From the NCBI GenBank assembly GCA_031260805.1, contig JAISKV010000001.1, forward strand, positions 84,978 through 148,977: 64,000 bases of DNA, read 5' to 3'. Below the pieces are notes generated by a model that ran no database searches, was not told where the DNA came from, and saw nothing but the letters and a program-made list of their open reading frames with translations. Positions 19,262 through 31,559 of this stretch are shown here, in pieces; the first letter of the stretch is position 1, and the number at the start of each line of letters is the position of its first letter. The position numbers and the translations under genes are program-made. The DNA comes from Rickettsiales bacterium. Its GTDB lineage: Bacteria > Pseudomonadota > Alphaproteobacteria > Rs-D84.

Positions 19262-19332
19262 AGAGTTTAGAGTTTAGGTGGAGAGTGTCGGCACAAACTA
19301 CCTAAACTCTACACTCTACACTCTAAACTCTA
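19262..19332. repeat. Inverted-repeat heptamer element, reverse orientation of 9375-9451
   Basis: agagtttagagtttaggtggagagtgtcggcacaaactacctaaactctacactctacactctaaactct. Confidence 0.85.
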
Positions 19333-19336
19333 ACTG

Positions 19337-20590
<1,254 letters not shown>

Positions 20591-20652
20591 TTATATTGTT
20601 TTTTCAAGCAAATAAATGGTAAAATAAATCCATATGTTTCAGGGAGTTTTGT

Positions 20653-23600
20653 GTGTATAGAAAGATTTTGGCCGTTTTTGCGGCTTTATTTCCTGTATCC
20701 GGATTTGCGAATGTCATTTATCCAGGATATAACACCGGCGATTTAATCGGCACCGGCGTCGCGACTGGCGGCAACAGCGCGATAACAGCCGCGCCGAAGT
20801 GCACTGTTGTTGGCCAGGGTTTGCAGTGCGGCGGCGATTTTGTTGCAGGCTGGAATGTCGCAAGCGATTCAGGCGCCGGATTTCAATCCGGCGGCAGCGG
20901 AATTTACTTTGACCTGTCGTACGCGGGCGTCCCCGGCGTCCCCGTCCAACCGTATGCAATAAATAACGCTACTAATTTGGCCGGGTTTCCTGCAACCGGC
21001 GCGGCCAGCACATTATACATAGACACAGACACCGGTACCGCGTATGTTTGGAACGGAACGAATTACGCCGTTGCGACGCCGACGAATACTTTGGTGGCGG
21101 CGAACAAGTATCTGGTTGCCAATTCCAATTTGATTTATATTTGGGACGCGGGGTCAAACAAGTATATTGCGGCGACACTGCCCCAGGGGATTTATAACTC
21201 TTCGTCAATAACCAATATTGAAAATATAAATGTTGCTGGCAGTTTGTTGAACGAGCAGACGCTGATTCTGGCCCCCGGTGATCATACGAATGCGACCGAA
21301 GACCGGATTGCATGGATTGGCGGCGCGATTCTGAACGGAACGCTGGACGGGAAAACATTTGACGACAATGCCGGCGGCGGCGTCGCGAATTCAAGGCTGG
21401 TGGTGGAAGCGTCCGCAATCAGCGTCGGCGGCAAGATTATAACTGATAACCAAGGATATGCCAGCACGGCCGCGTTTCCTGCGACAGGTGCTCCGGGGGT
21501 GGTGTATACTGATAATTCCGACGGCCGCCAGTATACTTATGTCGGCGGATCGTATGTCGCATATGACGGCCGGTACACAGTCGCGATTCTTAATGCTGGT
21601 GAAAAAGTCATAACCGGGACGGCACTGGGCGGGCATACCAGCGTTGCGGATTCCGAATCGATGTCGCTGAAAACATTGAAGGGCGACATCACGCTGGGCG
21701 GCAGCGTTTGGAACAATGCCTATGTTGATGCATCAGGCAACATTGTCATTCGCGACGCGACAAATGCAGGCAGCGTGCAATTGGGGCTGGACAGCGCGGC
21801 GAATGTGAATATAACCGGCGATGTTGTGAATTTTGGCGGACACACGAATATCCGGGCGGGCCAGAATATTGCAATCAGCGGAAATGTTTCCACCAATTAC
21901 GGCACGGTAAATTTCTCGGCAATCGCAGGGCGGATTTTGATGGGCGATGTCGCAATCGGCGGGTCTTCGCAGTCCGCGGTATTTTCGCAAGTCGGAATCG
22001 GTGGGATTACCGCCGGGAACATTGATATTTCCAACGGATACATGACAGTCAGCGGGGCGGACTTTATAACGGTCGGAAATATTTCCAATACGACCGGTGT
22101 GGTGAACGCGATGGCGACCAGCGTGATTTCCGGTAAAAAATTAACCGTTGGCGGCATTGTCAATAATTCCAAAGTTGACATGAACCTGGCATCGGGCGGC
22201 GGATCGGATCTGGTTGTCGGCGGGAATATTTGGAACAACACGAATGACGGTCTGACGGCGTCGGATGCGACGGCGTCGCGCAACTATGGAAATCTGTCTT
22301 TGGCGTCAGCCGGCAATTTATCCGTATCCGGTGATTTGGTTAACTTTGGCAAGACCGCGATTTTATCCGCGGCCCAGGGAACAACGATAACCGGAAATAT
22401 CCTGAACGGATACGGCGCGATGTCGCTGGCGTCGGCTGCTGGGAAAATCCAGGCCGGCAACATTACGCAAACCGGCGGCGACAGCCTGGTCTTGACGCAG
22501 TCGGGAGTCGGCGGAATCACGGCCGTAAATGTTAACATAACGACCGGATACGCGCAGTTGAATGCGGCTGATTTCATGTCTGTCGGAAACATTTCCAACA
22601 CAACCGCGACCAGTTTGGCGAATAATACCAGTTTTATTACAGGCGCTGTATTGACTGCTGGCGACATTACACAAAATTCCGCCAATAAAATGGTTGTTTC
22701 GGCAGGCGGAAATATAACGGCGGGCCAGATTGCGAACACCACTGGCGTCATGGACATGACGACCGCGGCAAATGGAATTCTGAATGCTACGGGCGTAAAT
22801 GTCGCGGCGGGCCGCTTGACAATTGCGGGCGCGAACAGCCTGATGCTGGGGACCGGCGGATTGACAGTTTCTGGAAACGCGTATCTGAACGGCGGCGGAT
22901 CAACGACAGCCGGAGATCTGTATCTGACGAACAATGCGATGACAATTCAGACTGCGGGCGATATAGTCTTGGGCGGCGCGTTAAGCCTGGCGTCCGGAAC
23001 CGGACTGACAATCGGTACTGCGACAGGGGTTTATAAAACGGTGTCAATCGGCAGCATTTCCAACAACGGCGTGTTAAGTTTGCTGGATAGTTCATTTAAT
23101 ACAATCGGCGTTAGCGGCGCGATTACCAGCGGCGGCACCGCCGGAAACAATGCGTCTGTGTCTGCGTATTCTTATAACAGCGGCGGCGCGGCGGACAACA
23201 TAACGGTTGGCGGCACGATTACCAGCGGCCAGTATTCCAGCATAACGCTGGTTGCGGATGACAACCTGACGACCGGCGATGTTCTGTCCAATAATTCTTT
23301 GTCCGGCAATGTTTTGTTGCAGGCGAAAAATGCCAAAATCGCAACCGGAAATTTGCAGAACAATGCGGCGGCCGGAAAAACATTTGTGGCTGATGCGTAC
23401 GGCGATTTGACGATAACCGGAAATGTGAACAACACAGGGGACTTTATGCGGCTGACCGCGGGCGGCAATATCGCGGTTTCCGGCACGATGAAGAATGACC
23501 TGAACACCGGAAAATTATATATCGGGGCGACGGGCAAGGGCGGAACCAACATAGGGAACTTTGCATTGACGGGCCCCAGCGTTTCATCACTGACGATTTC

Positions 23601-26600
23601 CGGCGGCGATGCCAGCCATGCAGGACTGGAAAACAGCGGGACATTCTATGCGTTGGTGTCGGGCGCGACGACAATTGCGAACGGCGTCAGCATTGCGGCG
23701 ACCGCAACGGAGTTTTTCCTGGATACAGGAACGCTGTCCATGCCGTCCGCAGGCGCGAACGGATTGGAAAACCTGTTGCAGAACAAGATGAACTATTTCA
23801 CCATGATTGTGCGCAACGGCGATGTTTCCGGCGTTGGAATCACGAACGGAACGCGCAACGGGGCGACGGTTGAAAATGCAAGCGCGGCGATGCGGGTGGA
23901 AGCGGACAATATAGTTCTTGCCGATGCGGTAAAGAATGTCGGATCTGATTTGATATTGAAATCAGACGGCGCGACGGGAATAACAATTGGCGGGGTGCTG
24001 TACAACGGAACGCTGGATGGCGTTGCGGCGGTCGCGAACGCGGCGCAGAAAAATGCAAGTCTGACTGCATCCGGAACGATTTCAATCGCGGATACGGTCA
24101 GGAATTTCGGATATCTGGTTGTCAATGGGACGAATGCTGTGAACTTGGCTGCGATTGACAACAATGGCACCGCGCGGGTAGAGTCTTCATCCGCGGCCGG
24201 CGCGATTACAGGAACGACGATAACGAATAACGGAACGACAACCGGCGCGTGCAACGCGGGCGACGGTACAAACTGCGATTTGTATATCGTGGCCCGGGAT
24301 GCGAACTTTACCGGCGCATTTGCCAGCGGCAGCGGAAACGCGCTTATACAGACAACTAACAGCGCGGCGGTTGGCGGCGTATCGCTGACCGGCGGTCGGC
24401 TGGATATTGACGCGTACAACGGATTTGCATCAAACGGCGCGATTGCGGTGAATTCTGGCAGTCTGAATTTCAGCAGCAATACGACCACCGCGACCGCGAC
24501 AGGAAATGTCGCGACGGCCGGTGATATCAACGGCTGGCAGAGCGGCGTCGCAACCGGCGGCAGCATGAATTTCGCAATCGCGACCGGAAATACTGCGAGT
24601 TTCAGCACAACCGGGAATATTGCAGCCGGCGGCAACATTGTTGCGAACAGCGCGAATGCGATAACGCTGCAACTGAACGGGACCGGCGTTTCGGCGACCG
24701 GGGATATCTTGGCGCAGAACCGCGGCATCTTGAAGTTCGGCCCGTCCGTCGCCAGCATAACCGGAGAATTGATGAGCACGGACGCCAACGCGACGATTGA
24801 TTGGTCGGCGGTCGGCAGCGGCGCGACTGTTGCAATCGCGCAGTTGAACGATTTGGGCAAAGTCATTGCTGGCGGCGCGTCGCTGACAGCAGACGCGTCC
24901 GTTGACAACGCGATAAATATTGCGAATGGAGTTTTGATGAACGGCGCCACCAGCGGCGGTTTTAACATCCTGTCCAACAACTACACATTGCGCACGACGG
25001 GCGTAGGCGCGGATATCAAAATTGCTGCGAACGGCGTGAATGTCGCGGCATCCAAGACTTTGGCTCTGGACAGCGCGGACCGGATTGACATAACCGGCAC
25101 GACGACGAATGCCGGCGCGTTGACATACAACGCCTTGAATGAAATCGCGATTGGCGCGATTGCGAATACCGGAACGCTGAACGCTGCGGGCAAGTCTGCG
25201 ACCGGCGGAGCGGTTTCCAACACCGGCGGCGGGAACTTGAATATTGCGACGACAAACGGGGTTATAGCGTTCGGCGACTTTACAAACAGCGCGGCGGCCG
25301 TGCTGAATTCCGGAAATCAGAATACGACGCTGGGCGCTGTTGTAAACAATACCGGCGGCAATATAACACTGACGGCAAAGCAACTGAATGTGAATTCTAT
25401 CGCGTCCGCGGCGGCGTTCGTGGTTAATTCCGCGACGGTCGCGTCATCCGGCGCGATAACGGCGACCGGAAATTTGGGTCAAGACAGCGGCACCGGGACA
25501 TACGCGCTGCAATTCAAGACGAACAATCTGAATGTCGCAGCATCCGCATTGAATGTCAGTGGAAACTTTGTCGCGAATAACAATGCCGCGTCTTACACTA
25601 TTGCGAATGACGCGACCATAACCGGCGGCCTGACGATTGCCACGCCTGCGGAAACGCGATTGACATCCAGCACTGGAAACATCGCATCCGGCGTCATAAC
25701 CAACAACGGCAAGCTGGAACTTATTGCGACCGCCGCAGCCAAGAAAATAGCGACCGGCGCGATTTCCAATTCCGCGACCGGCGATCTGGCGATAAACACG
25801 ACGCGTTTGGAATCAGGCCTGGTTGCGAACAATGGCGTCGCCAATATAACAGCGGCGACCGCGACGGTTGCAGGATTGAACAATGCGGCTGGAAAAATGC
25901 GCCTGTCCGGTGGTTCGCTGGAATCAACTGGCGCGGTTTCAATCGTCGGCCAACTGGCCCAGAATCAAATCTGGAATTCATTCGCGGCCGGCGTTGACAT
26001 CATGTCAAATGATTACGCGATTAATTTGTCCGGGACGAACTCCGCATCGTCAACGCTCACGATTTCCCAAGGAATTGACCAGAATTCCGGCCTGATGACA
26101 TTAAAGACAACGGTGCTGAATATTACAGACGGCGGCATCGCCGCGAACGGCACTGTCCGGATTTCCGCGAATGATCACTCGTCGGATTCCGTGCCGGCAT
26201 CCGCCGCAGACCGCTATCCCTGGCTGACCGCGAATATCGTTGGCAATGTTTCCGAGAATGTTCAGTTCTTTGGCCTGTCCGATGCGACCATCAACGGAAA
26301 TTATGCGTTTGGCGATAATTCAATATTGTCTTTGGCCATATTGCCAAAGTCGGTGGAAAATTATTTTGCGACAGTATCGCTGGCGAACGACAACACTCTG
26401 GGCAATATAACAGATGATGCGGGCGGCACCAGCGCGATTGTCAATGTATCTGGCAAGTTCACGACGGATATAACGGGCAGCGTGTTCAGCCTGCCATCGT
26501 TGCCGGGACCGAACACCCCGCTGACAGCGGGCCAGGTTGGGTTTGTCTTGAACGATATCGTTGACGCGGGCACGGCGGTAAAACTGTTGCACGCGGACGG

Positions 26601-28086
26601 CGGTATCGAGGAAGACGGATTGCAAATGCGGAATTTGGTTGTCCGGTTTTGCAATGCGGACGGATCAAAGTGCTTTAATTATCTTGACGCGTTCCGCAAA
26701 ATGCCGGAAGATATCTTAACATCATCCAGCCCGCTGGCCGGATCAAATTCCAACAATGATCTGCCCGCGTACTTGACGCTGCGCGATACGGACGGCGATA
26801 ATGTTGCGGACACGATGTACGCAGTGTTTGACCCGCGCTTTGGCGGCCCGGTGGAAGTCTTTAAGATACAGCCGATTGTGGAAGCGGATCCGACGCACAC
26901 CCGGGGCGAGTACTTGTCCGCCGGCGCATTGGACGACATGGTGGAAGACGGCGTGCGCGACGCGGGATTTCACTTCCGCACACCGATAGAGGCGATCCCG
27001 GTCGTGTTCGCCGGGACGAATTTGCAAACCGCCGCGTCCGAACTGTACAACCGCATGGACCAGTATCAAATCGGCCGCGACAATGAAATATTGTCCCGTT
27101 TCAGCAAACTGTTCCAACAGCGCGAACTGGGCCAATTGTCCAACCAGATTAACTTGAACGAGCATGCGGTATTCCGCAGTTTCGAGAATCGCCTGTTCGA
27201 AGAATTGGATTGGGTGCGCAACCGCAGCCGCAACAAGTTCTGGGTTGACGCGGACTTTTCCAATTTCACGCACAGCGATTATGCGGGCGAAGCGGACATC
27301 GCGGGCGAACGGTTCAGCATTTCGTTCGGCGCGGACAAGCGCGTGTCGTCGGACCGCATCATCGGAGTTGCCGGACATGTAAACCAGTCTAGTTCCAACT
27401 TTACTGATACGATGAACCTGGGATACATGGGATGGGACATTGACGGCCGGGTCGTGACGGATGCGTCTGATCTGAACTTTGGCCTGGGCGCGTACTTTAT
27501 TGATACCCGCGGGGAGACATCAAAGATGTACGGGAACTTGTTCTTGGACATTCATTCACTGGAAATCAACCGCACCCAGAACTTTGTGAATCCGATTTCG
27601 GGCAGCGCGGTTTCTATATCATTGATAACCGAATGGGGAATCCTGCACGAACTGCTGGGCGAATATATTATTGGAAACGCGTACGCGCGCGGCGGGTACA
27701 ACTTTGGATTTGACATGACGACGCGGGCGGAAGCGGCCGATTACCAGAATCTGCAATCGCGCGGCTATGGAATCCTGACGCCCGGGTACAGCCTGCGGTT
27801 CCAGCGCAAGGTTTACACCAGCAACTGGCTGCAAATTCGTCCGCGCGTGGATGTCGGGCTAGAGTATGATCTGCTGGGCATCGGCAACGACGCGCAGTAT
27901 AAATTCGCGGTCGCGGACAATTATACCAAGTACAAGGTTGAAACCGATCCGTTGTGGATGAATGTTGGCGGCGGGATAGAGTTTGTCGCGGCGGATGGAA
28001 TTGGCGTTGCATTGGACTATAAATATTCGTACAATCAGGAAATGCGGGTCCACAATGTGAAAGTCGGCGGCCATTACAGGTTTTAG
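20653..28086 (+). CDS. Giant autotransporter-like surface protein (2477 aa)
   Basis: GTG start and signal peptide; repetitive Asn/Thr/Gly beta-helix-like passenger; C-terminal beta-barrel pattern (FWVDADFSNF...FSISFGADKR...VKVGGHYRF), final Phe. Confidence 0.85.
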   Translation: MYRKILAVFAALFPVSGFANVIYPGYNTGDLIGTGVATGGNSAITAAPKCTVVGQGLQCGGDFVAGWNVASDSGAGFQSGGSGIYFDLSYAGVPGVPVQPYAINNATNLAGFPATGAASTLYIDTDTGTAYVWNGTNYAVATPTNTLVAANKYLVANSNLIYIWDAGSNKYIAATLPQGIYNSSSITNIENINVAGSLLNEQTLILAPGDHTNATEDRIAWIGGAILNGTLDGKTFDDNAGGGVANSRLVVEASAISVGGKIITDNQGYASTAAFPATGAPGVVYTDNSDGRQYTYVGGSYVAYDGRYTVAILNAGEKVITGTALGGHTSVADSESMSLKTLKGDITLGGSVWNNAYVDASGNIVIRDATNAGSVQLGLDSAANVNITGDVVNFGGHTNIRAGQNIAISGNVSTNYGTVNFSAIAGRILMGDVAIGGSSQSAVFSQVGIGGITAGNIDISNGYMTVSGADFITVGNISNTTGVVNAMATSVISGKKLTVGGIVNNSKVDMNLASGGGSDLVVGGNIWNNTNDGLTASDATASRNYGNLSLASAGNLSVSGDLVNFGKTAILSAAQGTTITGNILNGYGAMSLASAAGKIQAGNITQTGGDSLVLTQSGVGGITAVNVNITTGYAQLNAADFMSVGNISNTTATSLANNTSFITGAVLTAGDITQNSANKMVVSAGGNITAGQIANTTGVMDMTTAANGILNATGVNVAAGRLTIAGANSLMLGTGGLTVSGNAYLNGGGSTTAGDLYLTNNAMTIQTAGDIVLGGALSLASGTGLTIGTATGVYKTVSIGSISNNGVLSLLDSSFNTIGVSGAITSGGTAGNNASVSAYSYNSGGAADNITVGGTITSGQYSSITLVADDNLTTGDVLSNNSLSGNVLLQAKNAKIATGNLQNNAAAGKTFVADAYGDLTITGNVNNTGDFMRLTAGGNIAVSGTMKNDLNTGKLYIGATGKGGTNIGNFALTGPSVSSLTISGGDASHAGLENSGTFYALVSGATTIANGVSIAATATEFFLDTGTLSMPSAGANGLENLLQNKMNYFTMIVRNGDVSGVGITNGTRNGATVENASAAMRVEADNIVLADAVKNVGSDLILKSDGATGITIGGVLYNGTLDGVAAVANAAQKNASLTASGTISIADTVRNFGYLVVNGTNAVNLAAIDNNGTARVESSSAAGAITGTTITNNGTTTGACNAGDGTNCDLYIVARDANFTGAFASGSGNALIQTTNSAAVGGVSLTGGRLDIDAYNGFASNGAIAVNSGSLNFSSNTTTATATGNVATAGDINGWQSGVATGGSMNFAIATGNTASFSTTGNIAAGGNIVANSANAITLQLNGTGVSATGDILAQNRGILKFGPSVASITGELMSTDANATIDWSAVGSGATVAIAQLNDLGKVIAGGASLTADASVDNAINIANGVLMNGATSGGFNILSNNYTLRTTGVGADIKIAANGVNVAASKTLALDSADRIDITGTTTNAGALTYNALNEIAIGAIANTGTLNAAGKSATGGAVSNTGGGNLNIATTNGVIAFGDFTNSAAAVLNSGNQNTTLGAVVNNTGGNITLTAKQLNVNSIASAAAFVVNSATVASSGAITATGNLGQDSGTGTYALQFKTNNLNVAASALNVSGNFVANNNAASYTIANDATITGGLTIATPAETRLTSSTGNIASGVITNNGKLELIATAAAKKIATGAISNSATGDLAINTTRLESGLVANNGVANITAATATVAGLNNAAGKMRLSGGSLESTGAVSIVGQLAQNQIWNSFAAGVDIMSNDYAINLSGTNSASSTLTISQGIDQNSGLMTLKTTVLNITDGGIAANGTVRISANDHSSDSVPASAADRYPWLTANIVGNVSENVQFFGLSDATINGNYAFGDNSILSLAILPKSVENYFATVSLANDNTLGNITDDAGGTSAIVNVSGKFTTDITGSVFSLPSLPGPNTPLTAGQVGFVLNDIVDAGTAVKLLHADGGIEEDGLQMRNLVVRFCNADGSKCFNYLDAFRKMPEDILTSSSPLAGSNSNNDLPAYLTLRDTDGDNVADTMYAVFDPRFGGPVEVFKIQPIVEADPTHTRGEYLSAGALDDMVEDGVRDAGFHFRTPIEAIPVVFAGTNLQTAASELYNRMDQYQIGRDNEILSRFSKLFQQRELGQLSNQINLNEHAVFRSFENRLFEELDWVRNRSRNKFWVDADFSNFTHSDYAGEADIAGERFSISFGADKRVSSDRIIGVAGHVNQSSSNFTDTMNLGYMGWDIDGRVVTDASDLNFGLGAYFIDTRGETSKMYGNLFLDIHSLEINRTQNFVNPISGSAVSISLITEWGILHELLGEYIIGNAYARGGYNFGFDMTTRAEAADYQNLQSRGYGILTPGYSLRFQRKVYTSNWLQIRPRVDVGLEYDLLGIGNDAQYKFAVADNYTKYKVETDPLWMNVGGGIEFVAADGIGVALDYKYSYNQEMRVHNVKVGGHYRF

Positions 28087-28128
28087 AGCATAAGTAATAT
28101 ATGGATTGAACAATAGCCGTAATTTCCA

Positions 28129-28232
28129 TCGTCATTGCGGGCTTGACCCGCAATCTATGGTTCAATGGATTCCGGCTTTCGCCGGAATGACGATAGAGTT
28201 ATGGACCCCGGGTCGGGGCCCGGGGTGACGAT
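28129..28232. repeat. Family A palindromic repeat
   Basis: cgtcattgcgggcttgacccgcaatc...ggattccggctttcgccggaatgacga...ccccgggtcggggcccggggtgacga. Confidence 0.8.
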
Positions 28233-28251
28233 GATTGGTTTTAGAGCATAG

Positions 28252-30198
28252 GTGATAGGTATGATGAAAAAAAATATTATTGGCATTATTTTCACTTTTC
28301 ACTTTTCACTTTTCACTCTTTCATCTGTGTATGCCGATGAAGCCGTTCCGACGACCGCGGCGCAGCAGTTGCAGGCCGAATTCGCAGCCGGCCCATCGTG
28401 CGAGCAAACTGTTCTGGCGGCAGCGCTTGTTGAAAACCAGGGCGCTGTATCCGAAGATATGTCGGACATCGCGGTACGCGGCTGGATTTATCAGACTTTC
28501 CGCAATGCGGCGGCTGCAAAAAAATTGCTGGAATGCGAAAAAACAAAAAATATGCAGGACTTGGACGAACTAGATGTCCCGTCCATCGTGTACAGATTTC
28601 CCGGCGGGCGCGAGATTACAACCAAGTACACTGCGGTTAAGAAACTGCTGACCCAGCGGGTAATGCTGGGCGACAAGCGGAACGCGGCGAAAATAGTCGC
28701 GAAATGCAAAAACAGCGATATTGAATGCATTGATCCGAATAACGGCACAATCTGGCTGAACAGCGAACCGTCCTGGTACGGAATCATGGTTGTCCAAGCG
28801 GGCAGTCTGAACGACTTTATCGGCGACGAGAACGCAAGCGCGAATTTGATTTCAATGAAATATATTGAACAGAATCAGGATTTGCTGTACCCGAAAAATT
28901 CCAATCATTCCGGTCCGCTGGGCAGTCTGGCGGTTGCGACCAGCGACATGTGCACATCCATGTCCGGCTGGGCGGACAGCGAAGATATCGTGAATATCGC
29001 GGCCTTGCGCGCCGCCGTAATGCCAGATGGCGAAAAGAACGGCAATCAATACTATGTGGCGGGCGATGTGGATTTGCGCTGGGTCGGGTATACCGAACTG
29101 GTTGCGGATGTCGCGCTGACGGTCGTGACATTTGGCGGTTCCCAGGCTGTTTCCGCCGGGATCAAGGGTATTCGTGCCGGCCGCATGGTTAAAAACTTGA
29201 AAACCGGCTTGACCGGACTGCGCAAACTGCCGCATGTTATTGAATATGAAAAGGCGACAAATGCGGTTCTTGACGCCCAGCGCGCGGTCGCCAAGTCGCA
29301 AAAAGCGATTAAAGAAGGCAAATTATTCGGGCGGGATTTGGTGGAAGCGGAAAAGGTTGTGGCTGATGGCGCAGGTAAAATAAAAGAATTAGAAAAGGCG
29401 GCCAATGCATTAAAAACTGCTGATAAAACCGGCGATATTGTGAAGATGGAAAAATCCGCGGAACAATTGCGCGAAGCATATAAATTGGTCATCGGCTTGA
29501 ACAAATTGAAAAAAGCGTGGCAGGTCAAGCAGACTGGGAATGTCATGGCGCGCGGGGCCAAGGCGACCGCCAAAACCGCCAAGGCTGCGGTGCAAACTAT
29601 CCGCGCATTGAACAAAGCGAACAAGGTTATTAAAAAAGGAAACAAAGTCGCGCGCGCTGCGATGAGTACGAAATCCGCGGTTGTGAAAGACTGGATATTC
29701 AGCAATGCACTGCGATTCACGGGTGCGACGGCGCGGCTGTACGGCAAATACGAGTTGTTGGATGGGGCGTTGGATATCGCAAAAGACTTTTGGGATATTA
29801 CAGATGTGGACAGCAGCAATATGACCAGCAATATCAATTTCAAGCCGTTTAACTTGCTCTCGGCCGATGACATCGCGGATCAAACCGCGGCGGCGACGGG
29901 CCAGGAAGTGCGTGAAATCAACTATGGCCTGTGGCTGATGTTTCTGGGACACAGTTCGGATCCGCGTGATGATGATGCCGCGTATTTGCAAGCGATGGAC
30001 TTTGCGGCAAAATTTTCCGAAGAAATGGAAGATGTCACGGATGAAGAGTTAGAGCGGGGCAGGTCGCAGTCAACAATGTGTAATGTGGATGTCTTTGTGG
30101 TGCGCCCGATTGTGAAAATGGCGTCCGAAGATGATGAAAATCCGGAATTGTATTACCTGATAATGAACAGCATCCCGTGGCAAATCAGAGCGGAATAA
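28252..30198 (+). CDS. Secreted hypothetical protein with internal hydrophobic and coiled regions
   Basis: Signal peptide IIFTFHFSLFTLSSVYA encoded by (TTTTCAC)4; followed by terminator. Confidence 0.7.
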   Translation: MIGMMKKNIIGIIFTFHFSLFTLSSVYADEAVPTTAAQQLQAEFAAGPSCEQTVLAAALVENQGAVSEDMSDIAVRGWIYQTFRNAAAAKKLLECEKTKNMQDLDELDVPSIVYRFPGGREITTKYTAVKKLLTQRVMLGDKRNAAKIVAKCKNSDIECIDPNNGTIWLNSEPSWYGIMVVQAGSLNDFIGDENASANLISMKYIEQNQDLLYPKNSNHSGPLGSLAVATSDMCTSMSGWADSEDIVNIAALRAAVMPDGEKNGNQYYVAGDVDLRWVGYTELVADVALTVVTFGGSQAVSAGIKGIRAGRMVKNLKTGLTGLRKLPHVIEYEKATNAVLDAQRAVAKSQKAIKEGKLFGRDLVEAEKVVADGAGKIKELEKAANALKTADKTGDIVKMEKSAEQLREAYKLVIGLNKLKKAWQVKQTGNVMARGAKATAKTAKAAVQTIRALNKANKVIKKGNKVARAAMSTKSAVVKDWIFSNALRFTGATARLYGKYELLDGALDIAKDFWDITDVDSSNMTSNINFKPFNLLSADDIADQTAAATGQEVREINYGLWLMFLGHSSDPRDDDAAYLQAMDFAAKFSEEMEDVTDEELERGRSQSTMCNVDVFVVRPIVKMASEDDENPELYYLIMNSIPWQIRAE

Positions 30199-30222
30199 AA
30201 AACGCGGCGAGCCGCGTTTTTT
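30195..30222 (+). terminator. Rho-independent terminator
   Basis: aaaaaacgcggcgagccgcgtttttta. Confidence 0.85.
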
Positions 30223-30256
30223 ATAGTTTTCAGAGTTCAGAGTACAGAGTTCAGTT

Positions 30257-30475
30257 TATTACCACTACCCCGCCGTTACGCGGCACCCCTTCCCCGGGCC
30301 CCGCGAAAAACGAAGTTTTTCGTGGGTGGGTCCCAGCGAAGGGGATTTGTCCCGACTTCGTTTCAATAAATATAATTTTATTGTGTGGCACAAGCCAAGT
30401 AATTCCCCTTCGCTTAGTGAAGGGGTGGCATTACGCCGAAGCGAAGCGTAGGCGGATGACGGGGTAGTGGTTCAT
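30257..30475. repeat. Family B MITE-like element
   Basis: ACCACTACCCCG...CCCGACTTCGTTTCAATAAAT...CCCCTTCGCTTAGTGAAGGGG...GACGGGGTAGTGGT. Confidence 0.85.
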
Positions 30476-31532
30476 GATTTCCAGTCCAAAAAACGCCGTA
30501 ATAATTATATTGACAAAGTTATTATTTTGTGTAAATATGTATCGCCGCATAACCCAAGGGGGCAGTGATATGGGAATATTTTGGAATAAAGAGATTAAAT
30601 TAAAACAGCCGGGAATTTCAGAAATAGACCGCTGTTTGTCAATCATACGCGATGATAATTGTGAGAGATATGCAGAACATTCGGCCGCGTATACATGGAT
30701 CACGGAAAATATGAATATTTTCCGGGCTGTCCAGCCCCAGGATAAAAAGGTTCTGGCTGTGTGCGCGGGGGGGGGTGATTCGTCTTTATTTTTCCGCGCG
30801 GCGGGTGCGCAATCCGTTGATGCCTTTGATGTGTCGCTGTTTCCGAAATATGCGGCAGAGTTAAAGTACGCAGCACTGCGCCGATTTAATCGCGAACAAT
30901 TCTTGAAATTTTATAGAATTGATGATTTTGATTTTGCGCAGGAATCCGGTCAATTATTCGCGCCATCGGGATATCGCAAACTTCGTAATGATTTGTCTGC
31001 CGATGCGCGCCATCTGTTTGATAAATGCGCGAAAAGCAGCGATCTGTGCAGCAAAATTCTGTCTCCGTTCGGCAAATATCGTTTGGAAGAAAACGAGTAT
31101 CTGCAAGACAGTGATGGGTACGAAATTTTGCGCCGCGCCGCAATGGACGGAAATCCGAACTTTATATGGTCGGACTTGAATGAATTGCCGCATCATTTGT
31201 CAGATTCTTATGACATAATTTACTTGTCAAACATTCATGCATTAATGTGCCATGATACCAAGCGCAAGGTTGCGGAATTGCGCGCATTAAAGAGACACCT
31301 GAATCCTGGCGGCATAATTATGGCAAATTATTTTTACAGCGTTGTTGAAAATTCATGGTCGCGGGATTTTGCGAAATCAATCAGGATTTATGGCGATATG
31401 AATGGAAAAATGGGCCAGTACGCGCCATACAAAAATGAAAGGTATGGGATGATGGAAGAATTTATGAGATTATTCCTTGATATGCGCGCATACGACATCC
31501 AAGTTATTTTGGACAAAGAAAATCTGAAATAA
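30474..31532 (+). CDS. SAM-dependent transferase, DUF3419/BtaA-like; contains a G9 tract
   Basis: KKVLAVCAGGGDSSLFFRAAGAQSVDAFDVSLFPKYAAELKYAALRR..REQFLKF; later LSNIHALM and LNPGGIIMANY; start may be internal (MGIFWNKE). Confidence 0.7.
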   Translation: MISSPKNAVIIILTKLLFCVNMYRRITQGGSDMGIFWNKEIKLKQPGISEIDRCLSIIRDDNCERYAEHSAAYTWITENMNIFRAVQPQDKKVLAVCAGGGDSSLFFRAAGAQSVDAFDVSLFPKYAAELKYAALRRFNREQFLKFYRIDDFDFAQESGQLFAPSGYRKLRNDLSADARHLFDKCAKSSDLCSKILSPFGKYRLEENEYLQDSDGYEILRRAAMDGNPNFIWSDLNELPHHLSDSYDIIYLSNIHALMCHDTKRKVAELRALKRHLNPGGIIMANYFYSVVENSWSRDFAKSIRIYGDMNGKMGQYAPYKNERYGMMEEFMRLFLDMRAYDIQVILDKENLK

Positions 31533-31559
31533 AAAACGCGGCGCAGCCGCGTTTTTTTT
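31530..31559 (+). terminator. Rho-independent terminator
   Basis: aaaaaacgcggcgcagccgcgttttttt. Confidence 0.85.

Noticed and set aside
23793-24980. 395-aa minus-strand ORF opposite the autotransporter-like gene (also 24430-25383, 22284-22934 and similar)
   Set aside because: Antisense to a long repetitive gene with strong codon bias; composition mirrors the plus strand; no recognisable domain.
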